Assembly: GCA_029204225.1 (NCBI GenBank)
Contig: CM055095.1
Span: forward strand, 53,536,752-53,600,751
DNA length: 64,000 bases
Direction: 5' to 3'
From: Diphasiastrum complanatum
Lineage: Eukaryota; Streptophyta; Lycopodiopsida; Lycopodiales; Lycopodiaceae
Made by a program: the position numbers and the translations under genes. How positions within the stretch are numbered: the stretch's first letter is position 1; each line of letters starts with the position of its first letter. The notes beneath the pieces were generated by a model, which did no database searches, was not told the origin of the DNA, and saw only the letters and a program-made list of their open reading frames with translations. Shown one piece after another: positions 10,686-21,683 of this stretch.

Positions 10686-12835
10686 AACCACATTTGGGAT
10701 TTTGCTTACCACGTCATGCCCTTTGGGTTGACTAATGCCCTTGGAACCTATCAGAGGTTTATAAACAATCACTTCGAGGATATCTTAGACGAAAACCTCA
10801 AAATTTTTATAGATGATCTCTGTGGGGCAACCACTGTCATAGAACATCTCACCATGCTAGAGAAGTGTTTTCAGAAGTGCGCAACAACCTGTACAGCTTT
10901 GAATGCTAAGAATTGCCTATTCGAAGTTCCTTACGGGGTACTATTAGGACATGTCATTAGCAAGTATGGCATGGCAACTGATCCAGAAAAAATAGCTATG
11001 CTCCTAGCCACGATGGCACCAACTACGGTGTCCCAACTTCAGACCTTCTTAGGCTCGAGCGGTTATTACAAAAGATATGTGATGGCCTATGCCATGCGTA
11101 CTTACCAGATGACTGGCTTATTGAAAACCAACGTGGAGTGGACCTGGGACGAGGCATGTGAAAAGACTTTTCAGGAAACACGTGCGTAAACTGTTGTCTG
11201 GACCAGATTTGGGACAGAAAATATCGCCCTATTATTTTTATAGGGAGAAAACTGAACAAAGCCGAATTTAATTATAGTAAGGCTGAGAAAATTTGTTTGG
11301 GGATAGCTTACGCTGCCGCCAAACTAAGGCATTACCTATAACATCGGAAAGTGACTTTCTTTACCAAGAGTACTGCAGTCACCTTGATGATGAATAAACT
11401 GGAATCTCTTGAGCGCTTAATGAAGTGGATAATCTCCCTTCAGGAGTTTGACTACACCCTCCAAAGCAAGCCGCCTAAACTGCAGAGGTTAAACGATTGT
11501 ATTTGCGAGCTGGGAGGGGTTACTGAAACAGACGATGAGTGGGAGACTGATGACTTAAGAGAACTTTTGAGGGTAGACGTTGACACAATTCCTGAGTGAT
11601 ATACAACTTTCGCAACCTACCTATCCACACTAGAGACACCCAGCAGTATGACGACTCTAGAAAAATGAAAGCTACGTCTACAAGCCCTAAAGTCCGCCTT
11701 AATAGGGGGCACATTGTACAGACGAGGTGTAGAAGGGTTGTATCAAAGATGCGTCACTCCTAAAGAAGCCAAATTTATACTAGAGGAGTGTCATAATTCT
11801 GCCTGTGGGGGCCACTTTACCGGCCAACTCACAGGGCAAAAAATTCTGAGGGCGGGTTATTGGTGGCCGACACTATTCCAAGATGCTCATCTACATGCCC
11901 GGAACTGCGATGCCTGTCAACGAGTTGACAAGACGGATAACAGGGTGCGATCATTAGTTCCAATATAGGCCTATCTCCCCTTTGAAAAATGGAGTATGAC
12001 TTCATTGGCCCAATACACCCAGCTTCATATAGCCGAAAACATTATATCATAGTGGCCACGACTATTTCACAAAGTGGGCTGAGGCACGGGCTGTGGCCAA
12101 AGACAATGCAAAAGAAACTGCCTGGTTTACTAGAACACGTGATAGGCCGGTTCGGTACACCCAGAGAACTCATCTCTGACAGGGGTTCCCATTTCCTAAA
12201 CAAAACTATCAAGGCTTTGACCGATCAGTTGACGATCAAGCACCGGAAAAGCACACCCTACCACCCGCAAGACAACGGTCAGGCTGAAAGCATGAACAAA
12301 CAACTGGTAGGAATCCTAAGGAAAACCGTATCAGATCGACAGAGGGATTGGGACAAAAAACTGTACTCGGCATTGTGGGCATATAATGCCACCTATAAGA
12401 CCAGTACCAACAACACGCCCTTTTTTCTAGTGTATGGCCAAGGATGTGTACTGCCAATAGAAATAGAGCTCCCATCCTTGCGGTTTGCCATGAAGCACGA
12501 CCTAGGAGAGAAAGAATCAATACAACATCGACTGGACACTTTACAAGACCTGAACGAGCACCGGATAGCTGCTTTAAATCACCAAGAAACCCACAAAAGA
12601 CGCATGAAGGAGATTCATGATAGGAACATGCGCGATTACCAGTTCAGACAAGGGTAGTTAGTGTTGTTCTACGATGCTAGACACGAGCTGATGCCTCAAA
12701 AGTTGGGGCCACGCTGGACGGTCCATATGTAATAGTGAAACTGTATGAAAATAACACGGTGAAGCTGGCAGAGTTAAATGATGAAATTTTTAAGCACCGA
12801 ACCAACATAAACAAGATAAAAAGCTTACCGTAGTT
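10686..12835 (+). pseudogene. gypsy pol, 3' part (RT, RNase H, integrase), copy 2
   Basis: It is nearly identical at DNA level to 22887-24633, starting abruptly at CCACATTTGGG within [20 protein letters not shown] and IFIDDLCG, the catalytic YxDD block in the form FIDD. An 82-bp deletion after 11177, relative to 23379-23462, removes the start of RNase H. Integrase: H2C2 zinc finger 11714-11900 (CGGHFTGQLTGQK, NCDACQ), then YDFIGPIH, LISDRGSHFLNK and NGQAESMNKQ, the D-D-E core with all three residues present. Its C-terminal part extends to about 12835. Frameshifts near 11990 and stops (for example TGA 11666, TAG 11967) break it. In an active element these domains copy the RNA and insert the DNA. 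Confidence 0.85.
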
Positions 12836-13057
12836 AAAGAGAAGCCGAAGTCACTTGTATAGTATGTAACACCTTTTTCTGTTCACGTTTTCAGGTATTG
12901 GAGTGAACAACCTAGAAGCATCACGAATACTGGGAGCACTCAAAGAATCAAAAGTAGCCCTAGTGACCCTCTACATACACGCTGAACGGAAGGGTGTGAA
13001 AGACCCATACAAAAATTCATAAAATCGAGAAAAATACAAAAAGATTATTGTTGTGAT

Positions 13058-13732
13058 ATGGAACTCACCCAAGAACTTGGGACATATACGTTGAAGGTAG
13101 ACGGATCCTGTAGACATTCGAATAGAGAAGGTGCCATAGGAGCAGGATTGCAGAATCCCAATGGGACTGAACTAGCCAGTATAGGAGTCCTATTAGGGAA
13201 AGGATTCACGAACAACAATGCCGAATACAAAGACCTTCTAATCGGTCTACAAATGACCATGTGAGTTGCGCAAACTATAGGCAACCTCCGAATCATGGGG
13301 GATTCACAACTCCTAATCCGAGGTTTGACGGGCGTATACCGACTCAAAAGCAGGACCTTATAGGCCTATGCAATTGCCATCAACGAATACACTTGAGAGT
13401 TTTCCCACATCGAATGGATGCATATTCCATGAGCACAAAACCAACGTGATGATAGTCTAGCTGCGGTAGCCTACGACCACGATCATTACTGGCAATGTGA
13501 GCCAGGTAGGGTTGTCATTTCACCCATAACCATTGCTGTAGAGCTATGGACAGTTCTAAAAGCCCAAGCATGGTATGGAGTTCGGTGGATTAGAAGTCTG
13601 ATAAACCAAGTAGGTCTAGAGAATCCCCAACTCCTAGCCCAATTACATCAGCTAATGAGCCATGAACTATCTAGAACTTGTTTTAGGTCACACCATAGTA
13701 GCATAACCCATGGGTTAATGGACACGACCTAA
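13058..13732 (+). pseudogene. separate RNase H-like ORF downstream of integrase
   Basis: It starts at ATG 13058 with YTLKVDGSC, then GAIGAGLQNPNG and KGFTNNNAEYKDLLIGL. After a frameshift near 13262 it continues with IMGDSQLLIRGLTGVY and QNQRDDSLAAVAYD. These match the second, archaeal/plant-type RNase H fold: the catalytic D, E, D and D positions are all visible. The C-terminal extension ELWTVLKAQAWYGVRW runs to the stop at 13730-13732. About 220 bp with stops separate it from the end of integrase, so it looks like its own reading frame rather than part of the pol frame. Three in-frame stops (two TGA, one TAG) and one frameshift disable this copy. Plant Tat-clade gypsy elements are known to have gained an extra RNase H; this fits that group. 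Confidence 0.7.
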
Positions 13733-13868
13733 GTACATAGTAAAAACCCATGCCCTAGCACGAACCTGACAGATACACACGGAGGGGGAGAGGGGTGCAA
13801 AGGTTTATAGATTTTTTGTACATTCAACACATTGTATATTCATGTACATAAATGCTAAAACATAGGTG

Positions 13869-14306
13869 ATGGAATTCACTGCTGAAAAGAGTATGGAAGA
13901 CCCACAAAGCAGTTTGTAGCCCGACCAACACCATAGAAAACTGGTGAGATTCGTAACGAAGGAAGGACAGAGGACCGACATAGAAATCCAACGTCTGAAA
14001 GAAGAATTGAAGAAACAAAAGAACCTATGAATCAGAGCCACTAACGAGCTGGTTAACACCAATGAGGAGTGAGATACCTGGAAGCATAAGTACAATGACC
14101 TCAAGAAGGCTAATGACAGACGACAGATTAGCCATAGGGAGGGGTATAAAGGACAGAAAAAGATCCTAGCCAACACCAAGGTGGAACTAGCTGCAACCGA
14201 AACTACCGTAGCCATGCTAGCTAGGCAGTAGCATGAGTACCAGAGACAAGAATTTGCACGAGGACCAATCAGGCCTCAGAGTTCCCGCACCCCTTTACCC
14301 GCTTAG
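13869..14306 (+). pseudogene. coiled-coil ORF of gypsy element, function unknown
   Basis: From ATG 13869 (MEFTAEKSMEDPQSSL) the same frame runs 145 codons to TAG 14304. It is interrupted by four stops: TAG 13917, TGA near 14026, TGA near 14070 and TAG near 14229. The sequence is highly charged and heptad-like, with RTDIEIQRLKEELKKQKN and WKHKYNDLKKANDRRQ, so a coiled coil is likely. It lies in sense orientation after the RNase H ORF and before the next ORF. No catalytic motif is visible. It could be a structural or particle-associated protein, but that is speculation. Confidence 0.45.
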
Positions 14307-14309
14307 CCT

Positions 14310-14920
14310 GTGCACCGCAAGGAAATTTTGTTAGACAGTCCGTTCTACAAAAACTTCGATGCTTACAGTTTATATCTACCGCCCATGGAATTTCCGCTAG
14401 ATGTCTAGGTTTTTGAGCTACGACCATCCATGAGTTCCGCCCTCAGATTCACATGGCCACTCATCCCAGGTAGTTTTGAAAAATACAAAGTTTTCCTGCG
14501 AGAGCTTATGTAGGTCCTCAGTTGTTGCCGCACACCAGAAAGATGATATCATTAGATTGGCTGGGCACTATGCCTACTGCCTGCAGAATTGGTTACTACA
14601 ACCTTGGGGGTGCTAAGACTAAACCCATTAGGATTCACCTTACCAAATGGTGGTACAACCCCAATGAGTCCATGGAGTCAGGAGCGGACCTAGCATTATA
14701 CCTGCGGATGCGTGATAGAACTTCCAGGGAATGCAAAACCCTAAATGAGATGTTTTATTTTAAGTTCCTGGAAGGTGCCGATCCAGCCCTTGTGGGTGTG
14801 GCAGAAGTGGAACCCAATTACACCGGGGGAGTTGAAAAACCAACAGACAGAAATGTGCAGGAATGCATTGTAACCACCCACCTCACTATTATGCATCATA
14901 CACTAGACACGGTATGGTGA
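14310..14920 (+). pseudogene. 3'-terminal sense ORF of gypsy element, unrecognised
   Basis: An open frame from about 14310 contains LLDSPFYKNFDAYSLYLPPM and FTWPLIPGSFEKYKVFLREL, with two TAG stops. After a one-base shift near 14530 it continues as a 132-codon frame (14522-14920) with ISLDWLGTMPTACRIGYYN, RIHLTKWWYNPNESM and a stop at 14918-14920. No signal peptide, membrane segment or zinc knuckle is visible. It is the last ORF before the long LTR. I do not recognise a family. Confidence 0.45.
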
Positions 14921-15293
14921 GCATCTGTTGCAAGTCTCAGTTTTCTATGCATACATCTTTATTGCATCTCTATAAAAACTCTGGGCTACATTTGGACATT
15001 TTCTAATTTTCATGGGCATAAATGACTGTATAGACGCATAGTTGAGGGGGGGTTGAGAGAGGAAAAAGTGAGAACAAAAACAGTGCAGTGGGGTGGGGAG
15101 TGACTCCATAGCCCAATGGATAAGGCACAGAAGAAAAATATATATAAAAAAAGAAAAAGAAAAACAGAAAAAGATAGAGAAAGAAAGACTGAGAGAAAAG
15201 TAAGAGAAAAAAGAAAAAGACTTCAACTGTATGTATCAGATAACGAACCAATTTGTGAAGATGAGTGACCATACTACCCAGTGGTAGTCGCCA
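14921..15293 (+). other. 3' non-coding region with purine-rich tracts
   Basis: It contains GAGGGGGGG near 15043, GGGGTGGGGAG near 15090 followed by TG, and a long A/G stretch at 15125-15225. Any of these could be the polypurine tract of the preceding gypsy copy. The start of the LTR could not be fixed because no complete partner LTR is present; candidates are TG at about 15102 and TGTTAG at 15294. Confidence 0.4.
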
Positions 15294-18200
15294 ATGTTAG
15301 CCGATATTTTCGCACAGAAAATCGGGCTAATATTGAAGTTTAAGTTTGCAATACTTGAAAAAACCGGCATGTAAAACCTGGTTATTAGAGAAAAATTGGC
15401 ACAAATTTGCCTTAGGTCTGGGTCCCAGCCCGTCCTAAAGTGGCTAGACATAGTTTAAAAGTAAGAAACTGACTTTCGAAAAAATCATCAAAAATATTTT
15501 GTGGTCAAGTTTTGTAAGACTGAGTCAAAAGTGCCGGTCCACCTAGATTTGGGTCCCCGCTAGCCCTAAATGAGGCTAGAGCAAATTTTGCGGTCTTAGA
15601 AATGGCCGATGAATATTTTACGGCTTTTCAAAAAAATGGCAAGTTGTAAGAAAATAGCCGATATGACCACGCTAAAATCTCACCATGTACTGAGTCCATT
15701 TTTACTAATATATGATCACTCAGTGTATTTTTCAGGGAAACCGTGTTGTCGTGGGAGCCCTAGTCTTGAATGCCGAAAAAGTCAACCACAGAAGATAAAA
15801 TCGAGAAAGAAAAGTTTCGGGTAAAAACGGGACCGGGAAATATGGATTCAGTGTCAAGGAGTGGAGGCCACTAGGTGTACTATCAAATGGGTTGAGGACA
15901 AATGGCAAAGAGAGCTTGAAGGGCATGAAAATTGGCAAAGCCTCATTTTGAAGGGGAACACTTGGGATTTACTATAAAAGGAGGCCACTCTTTGTGTTAA
16001 AATATAGTTGGATGATGATGTGATAGTTTGATGTGAGTTGGATAATGAGATGATGTTGATATTTGCTAAGGTGAGAGTGAGAAGTAATTTAAGTTGGAAG
16101 TCATGTTGGTTGAGAGTCTTTTTGAGTGTGAGTTTGTTTGTTTGAGGGAAATTGTGGTTTAGTTCCATATTGTGTCTAATATTGCTCAAGGTTAGTATTA
16201 CTTTGATGTTAGTTACTTTGCTTGCTTGCATGTTAGATGTGTGGTGAGTGACTTTGTGGTTGGAGTGTGTTGTCTTGTGTTGGTGGTGCCATGAATACTA
16301 GCATGCAATTCTAGTTGGTGATTGTGGAATGATTGCATATTGGGAAAAGTTTGGGTGAGGGTTGCTTGTGGCTTGTGATGTGTTTGTTTTTACTAGCATG
16401 CATACTCCTTGGTTGTGATAGTGTGACTCTTTGGACTGCTTTGTTGGTCATACTATGGAATGGTTGATGCCTTGTTAGTTGCTTGTGGCTTATGGTGTGT
16501 TTTTGAGTGTTTCATTGCTTGTTGAGGTTGCATGATGAAGCAAAGTGGATTGAGGTAGGGTTAGTCTTTGAGTGATTGGTTATTGATTGCCTTGTGTAAT
16601 TGCTTGTGTTGGTAGATGGAGAGGAGGTTTGTGTGCTGATTGAGAGTGTTGATGAGTTGTTGGGGTGAATGCGAGGGTGTTTGTTTTTACCCTTGGTTCA
16701 TTCTGTGTGAGGGATGCATGTGTGACGGATAATGCCATTGCTGCGTAGAATTGAATGCTTGTTGCATGGCAAAGTGCAAGCGAAGTTGTTCACATTTTAT
16801 GGCCATACCAATGTCTGATGGCCCTACCTACTTGTCTATGAGTTTCTCTGTACCCTCGATGGACATGTGGGGAGTTTGAAACAGCTCGTTGTAGCTGTCT
16901 ACAGTCCTGCTCACCCTGCCACAACCCGTTGGAGCCTGCTTACCTCTGTCTGCAGCATCCAACAACTCACTGCGATTTTTTGAGGGCTGTACCAGCCTAT
17001 GACGGCCTGCTTACGGCCTCTGTGGGTGGTTTTCCATCAGAGATCAGACCTACCAGTGAGCTACGAGCTATTTCAAGCCTACCCACAGTACCTGCGGCCA
17101 AAAATAGCCCGAGTGCGACCTCTGTCAGACCTGTTTGCGGCCAATAGGCTATTTCCACGTGGCCTACAGCTGTCAAAATGGGCCCCTGTCCTAATTGCGA
17201 CTTACCTATCTCTGTTCTGCCCTGCTGGCCCTACGATCTGCCTGCTACCTCTGCCCTCTGTGTGCTCGCTGGAGGCCGCCTTCTGCTTGTCTGCGACCCT
17301 TCTGCTGGCTGCGGCCACCTGTGGGCTGTCTACTTGCGGCCACTCTGCCTGCTGCCTGTGGACTGCCAACTGGGACCTATCCTACCTATTTGTGGCTTTT
17401 CATCTCTGTCTACAGAAGAAAAGGTAGCTTATAGACCTGCGACCTGCCTATTGCTTGTGCCCTGCCTTTTCATTTGGAGCAAAATCAGACCTGTTGCAGC
17501 CTCTGATCGCTACGCATTGCCAAAAATCAGATCTACCGTGGTTTGTTCTTCACCGACCGACTGTGACAAAGCAAGTGCCAAGCAGCAAACGGAAGGCGAC
17601 ATGGGAAGAAAGCGCTATTCATGACTAGTTGGACTCTCCGACAAACCGGTTACCTCACACGTATCTGAGGTAATTTGCATTCAATACCATTGTCTAAAAT
17701 ACGGTTTGCGAATGTCATTTTACATACTGTACTGTGTTCCATGTTTAGTGAATCAAAATTTTCATTCCGCAATTGTGGGTTTTTGGTTGTACTAAATGAT
17801 TCATCTTTATGCGCCATTAGGAAATCGCATCTGTACTATGTATGAAACCATCAAAGTTATACATGGAGTAGTTTTACCATTTACGGGATTTTTACAAGTA
17901 TTCTAGGGATGCAAGTTTTTTAAGGGACATTATTTCGAATAATGAGGTAATACTAATTTAAGTTCCGATATGCATTAATCAAAACTTGCACTTTGTGGTT
18001 GTGTCCATTTAACCGAGTGAATAATGAAAAGTTTTGTAGTGAATTGTGTTATTTTAGAACTCAGGTTGGAACTATAGTCGTGCATGAAAAATGTTGTGTG
18101 GTTAATTAGAGCAATGAGGGTTTCTCATTTCCGACTTAGCAAATGAAGCTAAGGATAATTAGCTAGGGTTATTGGCGTCGTATTGCACTAATTATTGCGA

Positions 18201-18876
18201 TGTGATCTATGAAAAAGTAAAGAAATGTGCTTTTGCTCTATGATAAACCTGTTTGTTGAACGACAATAAGTTGTGAAGTGTTTTTCTCGTTTTTGTTAAT
18301 TGTGAACATATCAATTGGACCTGACCTCTGTGAAACACCAGAGCGGGCCGTCTACCATCTGCAGTTGAAATACACCGCCTTGGTCAAGCGTCACACTAGT
18401 CACACCCGCCATAGGTACTGTCTAGTGAATTACCTAGACTCGACGGTTGGCAAAATACCACCGCTTATCAAACAAAGCGGTGCTTATAACTTGCACCCCA
18501 CGAGCACATCATAGACAGTAAATCGGTTTTCAGCCCATGTAAGATTTTTACTAACTGTAAGCTGAATTCAATGGGGAAAGAGATATTAGCAAGATCCTAA
18601 CGCGAAATAGTGATCAGAAGTTTTACAGAGCTGTGACCCTAGAAAACTAGTGAATCATTGCAGCCAAAAGTACTAGCACCCCCTCCTTGCAACCTTATCT
18701 CTGAGAGCCTCGAAAACTCTCATCGGTTGGGGAGCACGGGGCAATAGAGAAGGCCATTAGGGTTGGAAGTGGCAAATCCTCTATTGCTCACGTAGGGCCG
18801 AACCGCTATTAGAGTTGGGGCCTCTTGACCCTTTTAGGATGTTTTGGCTGGACCAACCCCCTGTCAGGCCCTAACA
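15294..18876 (+). repeat. very long gypsy LTR (start approximate)
   Basis: The end at CCTAACA (18876) is set by the primer-site-like sequence that follows, and TGTTAG at 15294 would give matching TGTTA/TAACA termini. The piece 17568-17745 recurs at 29517-29690, after the interrupted second copy, supporting LTR identity. The piece 18562-18748 recurs inverted at 29740-29925. A TATA box lies at 15973-15979. The LTR contains a TG-rich block (16010-16740), a C/T-rich block with few stops (16900-17600) and two perfect 8-bp hairpins (17650-17673, 18459-18482). At about 3.6 kb it is long even for gypsy elements. Confidence 0.55.
15969..15985 (+). promoter_or_regulatory. TATA box of gypsy LTR
   Basis: The sequence TTACTATAAAAGGAGGC is a good plant TATA box inside the long LTR and in the sense direction of gag and pol. 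If used, transcription would start about 30 bp downstream, near 16005-16010. No experimental support is possible here. Confidence 0.4.
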
Positions 18877-18896
18877 TTGGTGCATCTGTCGGGAGG
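18877..18896 (+). other. primer-binding site-like sequence of gypsy element
   Basis: TTGGTGCATCTGTCGGGAGG follows the LTR end CCTAACA directly. It resembles the TTGGCGCCGTCTGTGGGAA type of primer site found in plant Tat-group gypsy elements, with substitutions. A second TTGGTGCATCTG occurs 134 bp downstream at 19011-19022, also preceded by TTAACA. Confidence 0.45.
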
Positions 18897-19794
18897 AATT
18901 TGATAATGGGCTATTGTTTGAAGGGCGATCATCTATATGTAGGGCTGTGGACTGTACAGATTAGCCATTTGCGGGTTGCTTATGTTATTTGACTCGCCAG
19001 ACGCTTAACATTGGTGCATCTGCTAGGAGTCGAAATATTTTCAGGAGATGTTGTTTGAAAGAGTAGTTATCCATATCACTGGTCTACAACGAACTAGTTG
19101 TCATACTACCAATAGTCTACAAGTTTCATAGGTCCTAGATTACGTGTGTTGAAAATAATTCCACTATCTAAATCGTCAGCCACAAGCTATCATGACCGTA
19201 TGAGCGGCTAGTACCACACGTTGATCACAAGACGAAGTGGTTAGCATCACACAGTGATGTGTGCTGATCCCACACCTAGAACATATGTTATGAGTTCACA
19301 ATCCAACCCTAGCTGCATGTGATCCGACTTCGCCAAGGCCATGTTACTTCCAACAGTTTGGAATACAGTTTGGACTAAGACTGCATACAATTTTCATCAG
19401 CAGGGAGTTTAGGCTGTGATGCCAAGTACTACTAGAAATCTTTCATAGAGTGACGGGACAGGTCAGAGAATGGGGTTCTGTATGAAGCCTAGGGTGAAAG
19501 TGAAAACCAGAGCCCTGAGTCGAAAGTCATTATCCTACGACCCACCAATCCTAGCATCCCGTAGAGATGACACCTGGTACAAAGAACCAAGAAAAACTGT
19601 ACATGGGTATGGTTGGATTGGGATTGAGCAGAAAAATGACCAAGTAGAGTTAGTTAGGTCATATGCAGTATTAGTGGATGAAGGGTGAATGACCTATGGG
19701 GTAACTTGGGAAAATCACAAAACACATGTGCAACAACAGTTGATTGCTATCCGTAAGTGAGAAACATATTATGCAGCAGTCATTAGTGTCACTC
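18897..19794 (+). other. gypsy 5' leader
   Basis: This is non-coding sequence between the primer site and gag. A 72-codon frame at 19470-19688 (starting MGFCMKPRVKVKTRALSRKS) has no recognised motif and may be chance. The leader includes the repeated primer-site-like segment at 19011. Confidence 0.4.
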
Positions 19795-21172
19795 TAGACA
19801 AGATGTCATAGGTATACCAAGGAAACCTAGGTCTAAGGGAGCACCGCATGGAGAGACTTCTATTCCCCAAAGAGAGCGTTTAGGGCTTAGAAGAAGCAAT
19901 CGTGGATTTCTTATTCCACCAGCCTTAGATGATGAGTCTCACCCACCTATAATGGACTTGGATGATACGTTGGAACCTATAGAAGAACTACTAGAACTTG
20001 AGCCAACTGACGCTACAGAACCACCGTTAGTGAATGTAACACCTGCTGCTATAGCACCTATTGCCAACAGAATGGCACGATGTTTGACTGAACCAATCGT
20101 AGTACCCCCGGAGACAGGAGGACTATCCAAGCTTAGTGGATCCACTCCTGAGTTTCATGGAGCACCGTATGAAAGTGCCGAAGAGCATATTGATGCTTTT
20201 TGGACCACCTGCTTTACCAGTGCCATCACAAACCCACATCATGAAATGATGTTTTTCGCCACCACTTTATCTGGAACGGCTAGGCACTGGTATCATAGTC
20301 TGCAAAGAGGCTCAATTCACACCATTGAGGAGTTCCATAGACTGTTTCTAATTGAGTATGCTCCCCACCGAACGGGTAATGGCCTACTATTCACAATGAC
20401 TTCCCTACAACAAGGAAGTAACGAAACCATCCGACAATATTGGCGTCGTTTGACAGAGTTGTCACGCCAAGTAGAACCCACTGTGTTACTACCACCCTAT
20501 TACTACTGACCTTCTTTCTGCGAGGGCTCAAGAATGACATACAAATGATTGCACGTCAGAGTAACCCCCAGACATTGGCTGAGGCAGTAGAGAAGACAAT
20601 CGTGGTAGAAGACGCACAGATTGCGGTTGCCCATGCATCCCACCTATCACAAGCAGTGAACAACTTGCCACCTAAGCCCAAAAACGTGGAGAGGAGGCCC
20701 AATTGCAGCTATAGGAGCACACCCCATAGTGGAACCCCGTCCCATACAGGCTATGAACCTCGACAAGACAGGAACGTGCAAACACAAGATGCACGAAGGC
20801 TCCAAGCACAAATGCCCGATAGAGGCTATGAGAGCACAGACTCTAATGCAGAACTAGGTGATATGCAGGCCATGCTAAAGGGATACATGGACGTGATGAG
20901 TGAGAATATGTAGACCTTAGCAGTAGATGTAAATTTTCTCAAATGACACCAAAATTTGTTGGGTCAGAGACACCCTATAGAAGGAACAAATCCCTTAGTG
21001 TGTAGACACTGTAGAGGGAATCATTTAAATCGAAACTGTCCCAACCAAGTGTGCGGGTACTGCAAGAGGTATGGACACTCGGAGGATAGATGTTGGGTAC
21101 GTAGAGACGCATTAAACACTGGGAATAGGATGTCTGGGCCAGTGAACCATAGACCCTAGGAGGACAGAACGG
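19795..21172 (+). pseudogene. gypsy gag, copy 1
   Basis: The frame opens upstream of the first convenient ATG (19952) with GIPRKPRSKGAPHGE and continues through the capsid core: FFATTLSGTARHWYHSL, IEEFHRLFLIEYAP and ETIRQYWRRLTELS, the Retrotrans_gag signature. A frameshift near 20500 moves to FFLRGLKNDIQMIARQSNP, and a stop follows at 20913. The nucleocapsid part at 20956-21159 has two zinc knuckles, CRHCRGNHLNRNC (one residue short) and CGYCKRYGHSEDRC (canonical CX2CX4HX4C). This protein would form the particle and bind the RNA. The copy is broken by one frameshift and two stops. Confidence 0.85.
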
Positions 21173-21225
21173 CGGGGCCATCAAGGCCACCTCAATACAT
21201 ACAACGGGGACCCAGAATTAGCCAG

Positions 21226-21683
21226 GTGGATAAAGGGAAGGCATGCATAGAAAATGACCGGCCACCCGTGAACTTCATCGCCGTGGAGACACTAGAGGAA
21301 CCTACGAACAAAAAAGAGGTTTTAGTAGTGACCAGGAGTAACCTCCAGATGGAGCTACCTCTCAGGAAACCCAAGCCTACACCAAAATCACCATCGGAGG
21401 TAGATAACCCAGTGGTCATTGAGAAGCCGGTATTCGAACCTACACCCATCTACGAGGATCCACTACCCAAAGAGCAAGGTGAGGCTAGTGTCTTGGAAGG
21501 GCGTAGACATTCCAGATTCCTAGGACCGAGAAAAGGGAAAACCGGCCTAGAAACTAAGAGAACCACGACCTGAACGTGCAGGTTTAGGAAGTATATAGAC
21601 CTAAACTTGAAGAGAGGGAATATTGACCTAGGTCAAGCCTAGGGAATCTAAAATTGGAAATAGGGCTATGGCAACTAGTATAG
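21226..21683 (+). other. gag-protease linker region
   Basis: The frame 21226-21573 encodes a hydrophilic, proline- and lysine-rich linker (ENDRPPVNFIAVETLEEPTN) without a catalytic motif, ending in a stop at 21571-21573. Such spacers are usual between nucleocapsid and protease in this group. The following 110 bp are non-coding in all frames. Confidence 0.5.

Noticed and set aside
16929-17624. Overlapping long open frames in the gypsy LTR as a possible gene
   Set aside because: They exist in all three frames because the block is C-rich and stop-poor; no domain or consistent start is visible.
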